Shown here: in pieces, positions 1-15,688 of the stretch
Layout: each line of letters begins with the position of its first letter
How positions within the stretch are numbered: position 1 is the stretch's first letter
Origin: Calendula officinalis
Taxonomy: Eukaryota > Streptophyta > Magnoliopsida > Asterales > Asteraceae
Length of the DNA: 64,000 bases
Direction: 5' to 3'
NCBI GenBank assembly: GCA_963853835.1
Contig: OY970830.1
Coordinates: 41,831,466 to 41,895,465 of the forward strand
Notes under the pieces: generated by a model
Told to the model about the DNA's origin: nothing
The model's input: only the letters and a program-made list of their open reading frames with translations
The model's database searches: none
Position numbers and translations under genes: made by a program

Positions 1-484
1 TCTATGTATAATTATGTGTCTACAATCGGGCTTATGGTCACCACCAGCATAACTGCACGTGGCTATATGGTGACTATTAGCCACGGTGTATAAAAAATAT
101 TGTCTCTATAAGTAGGATTACAACTACTGCCACTTTAATTATATGTGGCTAAATAGTACGAAATCGCCACGATTGTATGCATAATTACGTGTCTACAAAC
201 GGGCTTATGGTCACCTCCAACATAATTGCATGTGACTATATGGAGATAATTAGCCACGGTGTATAAAAAATAGTGTGTTTAAAAGTAGGATTACAACTAC
301 AACCACTTAAATTATACGTGGCTACATGGTACTAAATCGCCACGAATATATGTTATGGCTACACTTTTCCTATGATATGGCCCGCGTAGCCATAGCGTAC
401 TTTAAAACGCGAGAGAATAGACTACGCTTTTAATGTAAAATAAAACCGTGGCCAATGATTTATAGCCACGGTTTTTTGTTGTGG
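1..484. mobile_element. CACTA-like element end, truncated by the window edge
   Basis: Two tandem units of about 173 bp (from 1 and from about 173) share 'gtgtctaca', 'gggcttatggtcacc' and 'tagccacggtgtataaaaaa'. The short word GCCACG(G) recurs in both orientations, as in CACTA subterminal repeats. The segment ends in 'agccacggttttttgttgtgg' at about 464-484; its reverse complement, CCACAACAAAAAACCG, is a degenerate CACTA-type terminus. Only one end is inside the window, so no TSD can be checked. Confidence 0.45.
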
Positions 485-663
485 CGATAGGCTCATTTTG
501 TACTAGTTTAGTCAGCATCACGGTTCCCTGTGGAGACGAATATACCCGAATTACTTACCTGAACCGTATTACTCACGATTAGGTTATACTTGCCTAAGAG
601 TGTGGTAATCTACAGAAGGCGTATTTTAGGTTATTATTTTATAACTAGTTTTATCACATCAGT
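485..663. other. intergenic sequence
   Basis: Unique-looking AT-rich sequence between the CACTA-like end and the foldback element. I see no gene or repeat in it. Confidence 0.5.
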
Positions 664-1786
664 TGGTTACCGTTTATATATAATTCATATCATTTGCACA
701 TAAAATCAAATTCATTTCGCATCTTTCTCAAATTAAATCACTCCTCTCACTGTCTGATTGAAACACATTCTCTGCTAGAAACCCTAACATGGGGACTGAA
801 AATAGCTGCAAGTGGACGACGGTCACTACTCTCACTATCTGATAGAAAAAACACGCTCTCTTCTAGAAAACCTTAAAATGACGACTAAAAATAGTTGCAA
901 GTGGGCGACTGAGTACTCCCTGAAGGCCTGAACCAAAGAATACTTATCATCGGTGACAGCGACTTGTGATTTTCTCACGAGGTTGTTAAAGCTAAGAAGA
1001 ACCCTACTTTTTGTTTTGTATCTTAGCTTCTTAATATATAATATATAACCTATTTTCGCAAAATGACAAAAAGCCCTATTCACCAGCTCGGTAAATGTAT
1101 TTAGAAGGATATGGATGTAATTATAAAATTTAGAAAGATACTAAGATAATTTATGAATTTGGGAAAGATATAGAAATAATTTATGAGTTTTACAAGGATA
1201 TAAAAGAAATTATCCATTTAAATTACACTTATAAATATTTATGTAACACTAATAATATAAAAATTATTAATTATGATGTAAATTGTTATAATATTTATTT
1301 GGATAATAACGTATTTTTTATACAAATTAAGAAATTGTTTGGTCATTAGGAATAATACATTTACCAAGTTGGTGAATAGGGCTTTTTAACATTTAGCGAA
1401 GATAGGTTATATAGTATATATTAAGAATCTTAGATAGTTAACGAAAAGTAGTGTTGTTCTTAGCTTTGGTGAGCCAGTGAGAAAATCACAAGTCGCCGTC
1501 ACCGACGATGAGTATTCTTTGGTTCAGGGAGTACTCTGTTGTTTACTTACAGCTATTTTCAGTCGCCATTTTAGGGTTTTCTAGCAGAGATCGTGTTTCT
1601 ATCAGAGGGTGAGAGTATTGACCGTCGTGCACTTGCAGCTATTTTTAGTCGCCATGTTAGGGTTTCTAGCAGAGAATGTGTTTCAATCAGACAGTGAGAG
1701 GAGTGATTGAATTTGAGAAAGATGCGAAATGAATTTGATTTTGTGTGCAAATGATATGAATTATATATAAACCGTTACCAACCCTT
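664..1786. mobile_element. long foldback element, copy 1
   Basis: Two inverted arms of about 430 bp (664-1098 and 1359-1786) flank an AT-rich centre. The arms share GGTTACC at the tips, 'caaattcatttcgcat', 'ctgctagaaaccctaaca', 'gtggacgacgg' and 'aaaaagccctattcacc'. No long ORF is present; the small ORFs on both strands are products of the inverted arms. A second copy lies at 30047-31645. The structure suits a non-autonomous foldback or Mutator-like element, but I found no clean target duplication. Confidence 0.6.
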
Positions 1787-1910
1787 CCTCTTTTACAAAT
1801 TTTTCAGAGAGTCACGCACTAACCCTTCCTCTTTTACAAATTATGGTGGTTAAGTGATGTTGTAGAAGAAAATTTATGAGAACAAAACATCAACTTTAAT
1901 GAACACATAA
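1759..1910 (+). repeat. left partner of a distant inverted pair (with 26625-26810)
   Basis: The stretch from 'aattatatataaa' through 'aacccttcctcttttac', 'agagagtcacgcacta' and 'ttcattaaag' (seen here in reverse) recurs in inverted orientation at 26625-26810. The 25-kb nest lies between the two copies. It overlaps the right tip of the foldback element. Confidence 0.6.
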
Positions 1911-2160
1911 ATTTAATTTGTGAAAAATGATAAAAATACTACTTTAAGCTTTTTGGAATGGGAATTAGTTTTCATACCATAATTTTTGATTCCCTTACCA
2001 CAATGTACACATATTCATGCAAACTGTACAAGTATATAAAGCAGTTATTGTGGTATAATGCTTAAAAGATGTGGTGTGAAAATCACTCCGTTTTTGGAAT
2101 GGATAAATATAAAAAAAGTTCAAGATAAAACTGATAGTAAAGAAATTCAATTTGCCAAAA
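1911..2160. other. intergenic AT-rich sequence
   Basis: No gene or recognisable repeat between the foldback element and the next inverted-arm element. Confidence 0.4.
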
Positions 2161-2462
2161 GTGTTAATTTCACATGATAGTAATCAAGTTTTAGAAGTGT
2201 TCCATTTAGGTCACTCAAACTTTAAATTCACTTCATAATAGTACCTAAGTTTCAAAAGTTTCTCAATTATGTGAAATTTACCTATGATTACAAGTTACCG
2301 GATCACTTTAATTTTATCTCACTAAAAAAGCCGTTAGTAACTAAAAGACACATTAAAACGAAAATATATTACTTTCAAAGGAATCTAAACTCTAATACAA
2401 ATTACAACTGGAATAAAACGTCTCTCAACCTCACCTTCTACTTTTAGCTCAACGCCATTACT

Positions 2463-2512
<50 letters not shown>

Positions 2513-2970
2513 TATCTTCTTCTTCTTCTTGTATTATTTCATTACGACTCCAATCTTCAAAAGAATTAATGTCTCCCTTATCATCATAATCATAACATAG
2601 AAAATTCATGTGGATCATTTTGTTCAAAGTATCAGTGTCATTATCTTCATGATCCGATGATATTAAGTTTGAAACCTCATCTTCCTCCTTTTATGATTGA
2701 TAGCTATGATCAAACCTTTCAAAGCCATCGTCATTAGTGGCCTTTTTCAGTGAATAAATTAAATTAAATGAATAAATTAGTTATTATTATTATTAAATGT
2801 CTTTTTTAGTGGGATATAATTAAAGTGACCTGGTAACTTGTAAAAAAACGTAAATTTCACATAACTGGAACACTTTTGAAACTTGGATACTATTATGGAG
2901 TGAATTTAAAGTTTGAGTGACTTACATGGAACACTTCTGAAACTTCGTTACTTATCTGTGAAATTAACCC
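2161..2970. mobile_element. foldback element with about 170-bp arms
   Basis: The inverted arms 2161-2330 and 2801-2970 share 'gttaatttcaca', 'tcactcaaactttaaattc', 'ataatagta', 'acaagttacc' and 'cactaaaaaag'. The 470-bp centre holds a (GAT/ATC)n tract. A related fragment sits at about 49905-49990. It is non-coding as far as I can see. Confidence 0.55.
2460..2513. repeat. (ATC)n trinucleotide repeat
   Basis: About 17 ATC units in the centre of the foldback element. Read on the minus strand it gives a run of aspartates in a short ORF (2385-2627) that I do not regard as a gene. Confidence 0.9.
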
Positions 2971-4249
2971 TACTAAAAAGGTCATCCTGTCACACCCCGC
3001 TAAAAATGGTTTTGCGGAAGAACGGACGTGTGACTAACATTAGTAACATTACACATCGATAAATAGTAAAGCAACGCAAATAAAGTAGATAACCAATATC
3101 GTTTACAAAATCCAAGACACATGCGATGCTTATAGGTTTGTTTAGTTTCCATTACCTGAGAAAACATATAGAAAAATTGTCAACACAAAGGTTGGTGAGT
3201 TCACAGGTTTTGTGACTCCAATAATCAAAATCGTTTTAAATCGTTTTGTACAATCTTGTACAATTTGTATCGTTGTTCTGAAATATTGAACAATTTGTTT
3301 TTAGGTGCAATTCATAATCCCTTGACATGCTTGCAATACATTCAAGTTAAGGTATAATCAAAGAGCCTATAATCAAACTGAAATCTAAAATAGTTAGAAT
3401 ATAAAGCTCAACCCCAGTTGGGCTAGCGCATAACTAGCCATGAGCGGGAGATCAATCCCGATAGTACTATCTCTATATTCCTTGGCTAAAACGTATAGTT
3501 AATGATTACGGTTAAACGAGGACATGTATTGTGGTCCTTAAACAGTTGGTACGTGTACACCACAATGATTATACAAAGATCAATTATCGCAAAATAGTTG
3601 AGTAGTATATGTTTTATCCCCCAATAAAGTAGTTATAAAACAGTAAAAATGGGGCCGTGAAACTCACAAAAATCATTTTGAATAAGTATATATTTTCTCC
3701 CCCAATTTAAATAGTTAAAAGCAGTAAAAGTGGGGCCGTGAAACTCACCTGATGCACAATGCTAACAAATGCCACACGACAGTTATGCAAATCCAACAAT
3801 GCCTTTTGAGCGCCCTAAACGCATAAGAATAAATAATAAGAGACGGCTCTATCGACACGTCTGTACTAGATGTTCACTCCAATGATTAATTTTTAAAGTA
3901 TCGTTAGGTGCAAGTGATATGTTGGTTTATAATACGTAAGTTTTGGTAGACAAATTTGCACTTTGATTGAAAGTAAGCGGGTGGTTGTATCATAGATACT
4001 TATTTAAACTTAAGTAGTTATAAATAATTAATTTTAATTGTTAAATAAATAGATAATTTAATGATAATAATTAAACCAGTTTAGAAAAGTTTATATATAA
4101 AATAATAAATAAATAAATAAATAAATAAATAATGAATATTTTAATGTTATAACAATCTGTTTTTATTTTAATCTAAAATAAAAAGGGTCTTGGGTTTCAT
4201 AACTGGGCTGGAAAATCAGGAAGGGGTAGTAGGCGAGGGGAACAAGAAA

Positions 4250-4345
4250 ACACACACAAAAAAAAGGGGGTAAGCTGAGCCATGTTTCGAACATGAGACC
4301 TTCGGTTACGTTACAAGCGCGATAACCATCTAATCTGGAAGTCCG
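4250..4345 (-). repeat. weak tRNA-like (SINE-type) segment
   Basis: On the minus strand it carries 'ttagatggttatcg' (A-box-like) and 'catgttcgaaac' (B-box-like), about 30 bases apart. No tRNA cloverleaf can be drawn. It lies inside the solo LTR. Confidence 0.25.
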
Positions 4346-4689
4346 TTGTTAATTATTTCATGCCGAATAGTTATATTTAGTTGATACGTGCTGTGGATTT
4401 TACGCAAAAACAGTAAACAACGTCTGTTTCGTTTTTATTTGAGATATTGATTTTAAACAGTTAAGATAATTTGTATAAGTTATTTATATGAATATTTTAA
4501 ACACTAAATCTTCAGGAGTGATTACACCGAGCATAAACACGTAAGACTTTGAGTAAAAATCAAAGAAAAGTGCAGAAACTTACCATGTTCTTGGTGGTTG
4601 TTCTAGAGAGAGAGAGCAGTCGCCGGAGATGATGTTTACCGGAACCTAGTTCCATCGAGATGCGAGAGACACTATCACAATTAAGGACT

Positions 4690-5034
4690 TTTGGTAACAC
4701 CAAAATTCATTACATAAAGGGCAAAAATCATTACAATAGGTCTATTGTAACACCATTTGGACCATTACATTCGCTGCCATTACAATAGGTATATTGTAAC
4801 GCTTCTGTAACAGTATCAGAGTTATTGTAACGCCTTTGTAACATTATTATGCCCACCCAATGTACCGTTACAATAGGCTTCTCTACCGTTACAATAGGTC
4901 TATTGTAACGAGCGTGGCAAATGTTACACCAATATGTCTATTGTAACGCCACTACCTATTGTATTACCATTAACAAATGTAACACCAATATACCTATTGT
5001 AACGCCTCTATAACAATTTATTACAAATGTAACC

Positions 5035-5037
<3 letters not shown>
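4690..5037. repeat. CACTA left subterminal repeats
   Basis: Many copies of GTTACAATAGG, CTATTGTAACG and related words in both orientations, matching those at 23800-24070. These are expected transposase-binding sites. Confidence 0.75.

Positions 5038-5099
<62 letters not shown>
5038..5099. repeat. (TA)n tract
   Basis: Pure TA repeat of about 60 bp directly left of TA-embedded element X1. Confidence 0.95.
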
Positions 5100-8660
<3,561 letters not shown>

Positions 8661-8873
8661 TCCGGATCCGGTGAGGACTCTTTTCCCGGTGAGGACTGCG
8701 AGGACTCCAAAAAAACACTGAAAATGATCCAAAGCAAACTTTTTTCGAAAAATTTCTTTTTTAAATATCTAAATCGCAGCCTATAAGATCCAAAAAAAAA
8801 ATAGTTTTTCAAAAATGATCCAAAAAAAATATGGATCATAATAATGATCTACAAAAAAAATATGGATCATTGT

Positions 8874-9438
8874 TGTTGAAACCGATTCTCCGAGAGAGTA
8901 AACGTTAGATCTCCTTTACCGGAAGCTTGAGAAGAGAACCTGAAACCAACCGAAAATCTTGGGTCAGTTGCTCCCCGAGGGTGATCCTCGTGAGAACACT
9001 CCGACGCTCAAGTTAGTATTTGTCGACGTGAGGTCTATCGAGCATTCAATGTGATTATGAAGAATTGTATTGAATGCAAAGTATGAGTAATAAATGTACC
9101 GAACGTGTCCTCCTCCTCGCTTATGTGCCGGTATTTATAAACAAGTCGGAAGGCATGAGGACGGAGGGAGGGCTTCCTTTGGACCGGTCACACGGGAGGT
9201 CCGTTGGTTAAAAGGTAATGCCTAAAGTCTTCACATGTCATGTCACAGCACGATGACGCGTTACCGCCGTCTTGGGGACTTGTTTCGCATTAAATGCTCT
9301 CGGGACTCAAAGTCGCTTTTACCGTAATATCCGCTTTCTTTCAGATTGCCGTCATAGGGATTCGTGTCCCAAATCCGCTTGCCCTTCCTGCGCTCAGAAG
9401 CCTTCGCGGGTCAGGATGGTATTCGATATACCTCATTA
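8874..9438 (-). repeat. 3' LTR of the Tat-like element
   Basis: 565 bp, starting TGTTGAAACCG on the plus strand and ending CCTCATTA. It is colinear with 20321-20885, with ten substitutions and no indel that I can see. By the TSD the plus-strand end is CATTA rather than a canonical CA. Confidence 0.9.
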
Positions 9439-9596
9439 AGTCCCTTAAGTCAAAACGAGGCTTAAGGCGGGAAGACTCGTTTTTACTTGTATCGTCGTTC
9501 AACTTGTCTTGTCAAGAAAATGACCGTTGTGGTTTTATGACCGTTGGATTTTTTCATCGCATCCCCGACTTATAAGGACCCTTTAACTTCCTTTCC

Positions 9597-9606
9597 TATA
9601 TATATA
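9597..9606 (+). promoter_or_regulatory. TATA box for the antisense ORF
   Basis: TATATATATA about 90 bp before the ATG at 9695 and just inside the 3' LTR, placed to drive the plus-strand ORF independently of the LTR promoter. Confidence 0.45.
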
Positions 9607-9694
9607 CACTCCTTTCTGCTTAGTTCACCACTTCCTTCTCTGACTTCTTAATCTCCTTTTTTTCACACTCCTTCTTTTTCCTGATTCCCTAACC

Positions 9695-12277
9695 ATGACG
9701 AAGAAAGATAAAGCATCGAAAGACAAAAGTGAAAAATCTGTTCAACGAACTGCTGCGAACACCCACACCAACCTAACTCCTCCCGATATTTCTGCAATTT
9801 ATGACGATTTTCACATCGACCGATGTTACCGCCTTCTTCTTCCCGGTTCATCCGATACTATTCTTTCCGCACCCGATGGGTTTGAACCAGTGTACATGCA
9901 GTATGTCTTAGGAGGGTTAAGGTTTCCCATCGACGATTTCATTCTTGCGCTCCTTCAAGATCTTGGACTTCACCTGGCTCAACTTGCTCCAAATTCTTTT
10001 CGTAAGATTATCATCTTTATGATGCTCAGCCGCTCTCTTGGAATTCCTCTGTCTACCAAAGTATTTCGTCATTTATATGTTGTAACCGGAAGGGGGGATT
10101 GGGCTGTTTTTACCCTTCGCCCTGGCCGGAGCGAGCACATCACCGGACTGAAGGATTCCATCAGGGATTGGAAATACGCTTTCTTTTACGTTGATCGCTT
10201 GGCCTTCAACGAAGTTTCTCTCCCCTGGAGTAAAATAACCGGACGCACATCCGAATCTGCTCCTGACCTGACTGATGATGAAATCGGCTATGTCAACCGT
10301 TTATCCGCTTCGGAGGTTGCATGGGAGGATCCCGACGAGGTCTTCCTTGGGATGGCCGACCTGAGTCCCTACTACTTCGTCCGCCGAGTCCGATCGGTCT
10401 GGCAAATTGATGGAAAAGCTATTTCTTTATTCCGCCGTCTAGGAATGCCAAAACCAATACAAGGGGAGACGTCCTTTATTGAAGGGGCCATAACTCCCTT
10501 CCTTCCCCCCTCCGAAGTTGTCCTTAGTTCCGAAGGGACACCAGACGCTCCGGAGCGTGGAACTGAGGTCACTTCTGGGGTAGCGGTGCCTGCCGTGGAG
10601 TCTCCGGCTTTTAGGACGCAAGATACTATGGTTCATGACTCTCAATCGGATCTTTCCGAACCCCGAAAGGTAGGGTCCGTCAAATCCCTTTCCAAGCGAA
10701 TTCGTGAAAGAACAAGTTCCTCCTCAGCCAAACGGTCCAGAATTGAAGGTGTAAATCGAGCTACACCTTTCCTTTTCCTTATATATATATATATTTATTT
10801 ATTTTTTTTTTTTTTTTTTTTGCTGATAAATATTTGATTTTTCGTTGCAGAAAACACGTCTGACGTTGTCGTTACTGCTTCAGAGTCTGACGAAGCTCCT
10901 ATAACCGTTTCAACTTCTGAGGAGGTTCCGATAACCATATCATTTACTCCATCATCACTGGTTATTCCCACTGTGACTACCTCAAGTGTTACCATACCGT
11001 CAACCTCCTTCGGGCTTACATCCAGACCGCCCGATCCATCGGCCATAGCCTTATTTAGCAGTCTTCTTTTTACCTCCGGTCTTCAGACACCACACACCGG
11101 AAGGCCTTTCAAATCACTTCCACCCGTTCGACCCCAATCATCGTCGCCTGCTTTCCCTTTCCGACGTAAGTGTTTGTGCTTGTTTGCTTACTCTTCTTTC
11201 TTTATGTTTGCTAATTTGAGTTTGTTTTCTTTAGCTCGACAGGTTCGCACCACTATCTCGGAGTCTACGAGGGGGTTGTCAACCGGTGGCCTTCCTGGGC
11301 CCGTAGGTCCTCCTGAAACATCCGTATCTCGAGAGCAAGGTTTACAAGCAACCACTACCCCGACTCCGCCGATCGTGCATGCTTCCGCATCTTCTCCTTC
11401 CGTCTTTCTTAATGCTGCCAATGTATCTGACGAAGGGGTTTTTCTTCGCGCCCGAACGGACCTTCTACGTGCCGTGGAGTTGTTATCTGAGTTGCAGATT
11501 CGGGGTATCCGTAATAGGCAAGCGATGTCTCTTCACTCCGAGGAGTTCAAACGGATGGAAGAGTTGATGAGTAAGCTGAAAACCTTGCACCAGCATGAGC
11601 TGGAGGAAAAAGAAAACTTGGCAAGGCAAAATGAGCGTTTGTTGGAGGAAAACAAGGATCTGTGTGCAGACATAGAGTATATGAATCGTGCCGCTGCTGC
11701 TAAGGATGCCCGTATCATTAATCTGAATGCCGAACATAGCTCTCTTTCGGCTCGTATCGCCGAATTAGAGGCGTCCCTTGTTGAGAAGGATTCTCAGGTA
11801 AACGAGGTTGAACGCCTCTATCATGAGCTAGACATTCAAAATGACAAGCTTAAGGAAGAATTTGCTTTACAGTCTCATCGGTTGGGAGCATGTCAGGAAG
11901 ACGTGTATTGGTTGGTTAGGAAAGGGGGACCTGGTTTGTGCGAGTTGTTATTGAATTCGGGGGATTTAGTGGGTAGGAACTCCAAGTTGCAGATGGAGTG
12001 TGTTAGATTTGGGCAATATAGGGGTTGTATAGATACTCATAAGGAGTATGCTGGGTTGTTGAAGGATGCACCTTTCGTACATGATTTCCCGGACGCTCAA
12101 ACCAACATTATGAGTCTTTTTGGTGAGTTGGTGACTCCGGACTACCCTCTCTTGCAGTCTATCAAGGCTGGCACAGTTCCTTTGGGTGAATTGAAGAGAT
12201 TGGTGGAGAAGTCTTCGTCTGGGCCAGAGGATGTTGGCGAAAGCTCTCGCAGGGGAGATGTTTCTTCCGCACCGTAG
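9695..12277 (+). CDS. retrotransposon antisense ORF, Transposase_28-type N-terminus with coiled coil
   Basis: The gene lies opposite to gag-pol, between integrase and the 3' LTR. I model three exons: 9695-10748, 10851-11165 and 11235-12277, giving 803 residues. Intron 1 (donor GTGTAA, T-rich tract, acceptor TTGCAG) keeps the frame after a phase-1 split. Intron 2 is 69 bp, GTAAGT to TTTAG, also phase 1. The N-terminal part (about residues 40-240: 'GFEPVYMQYVLGGLRFPIDD', 'LAPNSFRKIIIFMMLSRSLG', 'YFVRRVRSVW') resembles the Pfam family called putative gypsy-type transposon (PF04195). The middle is Ser/Thr/Pro-rich. The C-terminal part is a long coiled coil. Function is unknown; such extra antisense ORFs are known in Retand-like elements. 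No internal stops. Confidence 0.75.
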
Positions 12278-12530
12278 TGTCAATGTTCCAGACACCCTCT
12301 TTTGATTGTTCCTATCTGTTTTTAGTTTATCGTTATTTTTCGTATATTCGGTACTGTATTGCCTCGCGCAACTTTTAAATGGAACGATTTATATTTTCTG
12401 TAGAGGCGTCCCTCTTACTTTAGAAAATTTGTTTGTGTTTGCTTCGTTCGTTATGTGTTTGATTCGATATTTCGTTCGTTATTTATTTGTTCCGGACGCA
12501 TACAGTGATTCGTTAGTGTGCGTATTTCGG

Positions 12531-14873
12531 TGTAACGCCCCGAAATTTTAATAATTAAATACCATTTTATTTTAATTAAATGAAGGGTTAAGTGTTTATA
12601 TGTGAGTTTAATCAAAGTCAATACTATATTTTCATGATTTATTATATGATTGTTTACACTATTTAGCATCTATAATTAATATTGCCCTAAGGAAATAATG
12701 TGTCAATTATTCTTCCCTAATATAATCCCCTTCGATAACTTCCTTGTGATTTTGGTAATGAACCGGATTGTGCAGTACAGAGTCCGGACAATTGGTGGGT
12801 GGGCTCGTGTAGGTTTGTTGGGAAAAGCCCATGCGGTGTAAAATTAGTACTAGGCCCTAGGTCTAAATCGTGTAATATTGGGATAGCTTTATAAGCATAC
12901 TATCCCAGCCGCCGTTCACGTCTCGCCATTTAATTCTTTTCTTCCTTTTGAGCTTGCCACCTTCCTCAAGAAATCCACCACCGTGAAACCCACCACCACC
13001 TTAAATCTGTTTCCGTTGCCGTGAGTTGCATTCCACCATCTCCGTCACTGTTACGTTTGAACTCCGATCACCACCATGAATCCGTGAGCCCCATTGAAAC
13101 CTCCGACAACAGCCGTAAAATCCGCCACATCCTGTTTCTCTTCCGATGAATGCAACCTGTTTCTTCTCCGGTGAATGCACCCCGTGTGCTTCCGACTAGT
13201 TCCAGATTCCGTTACCACCGCACAACCTCGATTCTGTTTTTGCGTGTAAAGAGCTAGCTCCGCCTTACGTTCTGCTCCGGTGAATCTCATTCCCGTCTCT
13301 GCTCCGGTGAAGCCTTGTTGAGTTTGCAAGATAACGTCGAGCGGTTGATTCACTTTGAGGTTTTGAGTAACTCGCCGAGCGGTGGTGGTCCGTTGTCATT
13401 TTCCTCCGGTGATCAATAAAGTAGCGATTCCAAGTTTCGTTCGCCGGTTAGCCATGTTTTTCTTCCGACCTTGAGCAGCTAACGTGTTCAAGGAGTAATA
13501 GCTAGTCAGCCGGTGGTTTCGTAGAGACTACAAGTTTGAGCAAGAGTAATCGGTATAATTCAATCTTTGCCATTTCGATTCGTTTATAGTTGGCGAGTAT
13601 CACTGTTTGCCTTAGAAAATTAATATGGGTTCTTTTCTTGTCAGATTTAATTCAGGGCTAGCTTTTTAATATTATTGAGAGGAAAATCTTTATATTTTAA
13701 AAGGGTTTTAAAGTTGAGCTTAATTGGCATGGTTTATTGTTAATCGAAAGAAAACTTTTATTATTATTTAAGTGACAAGTTTTATCCTTATTTAAATGAG
13801 AAGTTCTATTATCATCAACGAGAAGTTTTGTCACTATTTAAATGAATATTGCTACTATTATTTTAAATCAAGGGAAACATTGTTGATCAAGTTTTGAATT
13901 TGAGTCTAAATTAGATTATCTTTCGTGCCTTAGGACAGTCTCGACGTTAGCTGGACAATAGTGTAGAGTGCCGGGAGATCTTCAGAGCATACGTTTTCGA
14001 GGTGAGTATTCTCACCGTGTATTCAGTTATAACGATAACGATACGTGCATGACTCATATGGTTAACTGTTTTGATCTGTTGTACTTTCTGTGTGTTGATC
14101 TGTTATCTGAGTGACTATTTTTGCATACTACTGATCTGAGACGGACGTGCCGAGTATCTGAGCCGGTACCAAGTCATTTTGTGCTACTAAGTGATAGGGC
14201 TATCTGTGTGGTTCATGTTAGGAGTTGAAAACATAAAAATAATTAATAAATCTCAGTGGAAATTCTGTGTGGTGGCCGGAGTGCCAAATTCTGTGTGGGC
14301 CCTTGTGGCAAATTCTGTGTGGGCCCTTGTGGCAAATTCTGTGTGGGCCCTTGTGGCAAATTCTGTGTGGGCCCTTGTGGCAAATTCTGTGTGGGCGCTT
14401 GTGGCAAATTCTGTGTGGGCCCTTGTGGCATTTTAGTATAAGGAGAGGCGAGGTTGATCTCTCGACTCGAGTTACACAAGCGCGCTATATAAATTTAAAA
14501 GATACAAAAACTGAGAAATTAACTTAGTGGTAAATGATTAGGAGTTCACCTGTGTGCCCTCATGTATTGTATGTTGTAGTTGTTTGCATTTTGAGTTTAT
14601 TCACTCAGCTTCCCCGCTGACCCAAAAACTCCCTCCCATTTTTCAGGTAGTAGCAAAGGAAAGGAGAAGGTGGACGGTTGACTGCTGTATTACTTCTTAG
14701 TGCTGATGTGAAACGTTTTTATTATTTCAAAACCCTAAATTTTATTTAAGACATTTCCGCATTAAATACATTTTATATTAAATAATTATTTTGGGGGACT
14801 ATTTATGGGACCTTTTTGATTAAAATTTTGAATTTAAAATTTTTAAAAATCTTGTAAATTTTAGGGTGTTACA
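12531..14873 (+). mobile_element. solo LTR (2.34 kb) nested in the Tat-like element
   Basis: It begins TGTAACGCCCCG and ends AGGGTGTTACA, with a perfect TSD TTCGG (12526-12530, 14874-14878). It has no coding domain and no second LTR. Near the 3' end a 'ccatttttcaggtagtag' segment and 'gaggttgatctctcg...cacaagcgcgctatata' recur, in reverse, in the solo LTR at 46026-49024, so both belong to one family. A 24-bp tandem repeat lies inside. It sits between the antisense ORF and the integrase end. Confidence 0.85.
14263..14434 (+). repeat. 24-bp tandem repeat
   Basis: About seven copies of a 24-bp unit containing 'caaattctgtgtgggccct' and 'tgtgg', with few differences. It opens all frames and creates short repetitive ORFs on both strands, none of which I accept as genes. 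Confidence 0.9.
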
Positions 14874-15100
14874 TTCGGTCATAGCTATGATATCGATAAT
14901 TAATTAACAAACTTAGCTAAGGATTGTCATAACATTAATTATCGCTTTTTGACAAAAAAAATACCCTTCTCGAAGGGTATTCAATTAACAACCTTCGTAC
15001 GCATCGTTGGGTACATCGTTAGTTAGTTAAAAGACAAAAAGTTCAAAACACACAAAAATAAATATTATTCGTCCATGCCGTTCGTGCGGAAAGGATTTTT

Positions 15101-15676
15101 TTAGAAATGGAACTTGCGGAGGTTCCTCATGTTCCAAGTCCGCGGGATGCTTACCCCATCCATCATTTCCAAGATGTGCGAACCATCCTTTCTTGCCTCT
15201 TTCACCCTGTAGGGTCCTTCCCAGTTAGGAGATAGTTTTCCCGGTTTGTATTGCAGGCTTGCTTCATTCTTTCGTAACACCAAGTCTCCTACTTTGCACG
15301 TTATTTTGCGAACCCTTGTGTTGTAATACCCTTCCGTCCTGGATTTGTATGCGGCTTGCCGTAGTGCCGCATTTTCTCTTCGTTCTTCCACAAGATCCAA
15401 GTTGTGCCTTAACGCCTCTTCATTGCCCTCCAAACGGAAGTTTTCCATCCTGGGAGATAGTAAGGTGACTTCCAAAGGTATCACTGCCTCAGATCCGTAC
15501 ACCAGGCTGTAAGGGGTTTCTCCCGTGGCCCTTCTTGCGGTGGTTCGATATGCCCATAGAACGCTCTGGAGCTCGTCCGCCCAAGCTCCTTCTGCACGAT
15601 CCAATCGAGTTTTGATTCCTTTAAGGATGGTTCGGTTAGTTACCTCAGTTTGGCCATTGGCCTGAGGATGAGCCAC
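15101..15676 (-). pseudogene. integrase C-terminal part of the Tat-like element
   Basis: It continues the integrase interrupted at about 15685-15691. It starts 'AHPQANGQTEV', the conserved region around the catalytic Glu of the DDE core, and runs through 'VLWAYRTTARRATGETPYSL' to a C-terminal 'NWEGPYRV' segment and the end 'WNMRNLRKFHF'. No chromodomain follows, as expected for Tat. It is in a different frame from the upstream integrase ORF, so it would not be translated as one protein. Confidence 0.85.
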
Positions 15677-15688
15677 AGAGGTGAAATT

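Noticed and set aside
694..1083. Small ORFs in the foldback element
   Set aside because: They sit in inverted arms, differ between the two copies of the element and carry no domain.
2385..2627. ORF with a poly-aspartate run
   Set aside because: Produced by an (ATC)n microsatellite inside a foldback element; no start context or homology.
12306..12551. Short ORF after the antisense gene
   Set aside because: Runs from retrotransposon sequence into the solo LTR across an insertion boundary, so it cannot be an ancestral gene.
13051..13353. 100-codon ORF in the solo LTR
   Set aside because: GC-rich stretch of an LTR with simple repeated phrases; not conserved in the related solo LTR at 46026.
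14263..14434. Possible CRISPR-like array
   Set aside because: The repeats are directly adjacent with no spacers, and the DNA is a plant nuclear LTR.
14191..14527. Overlapping repetitive ORFs on both strands
   Set aside because: A 24-bp repeat has a length divisible by three and lacks stops, so every frame stays open by arithmetic.
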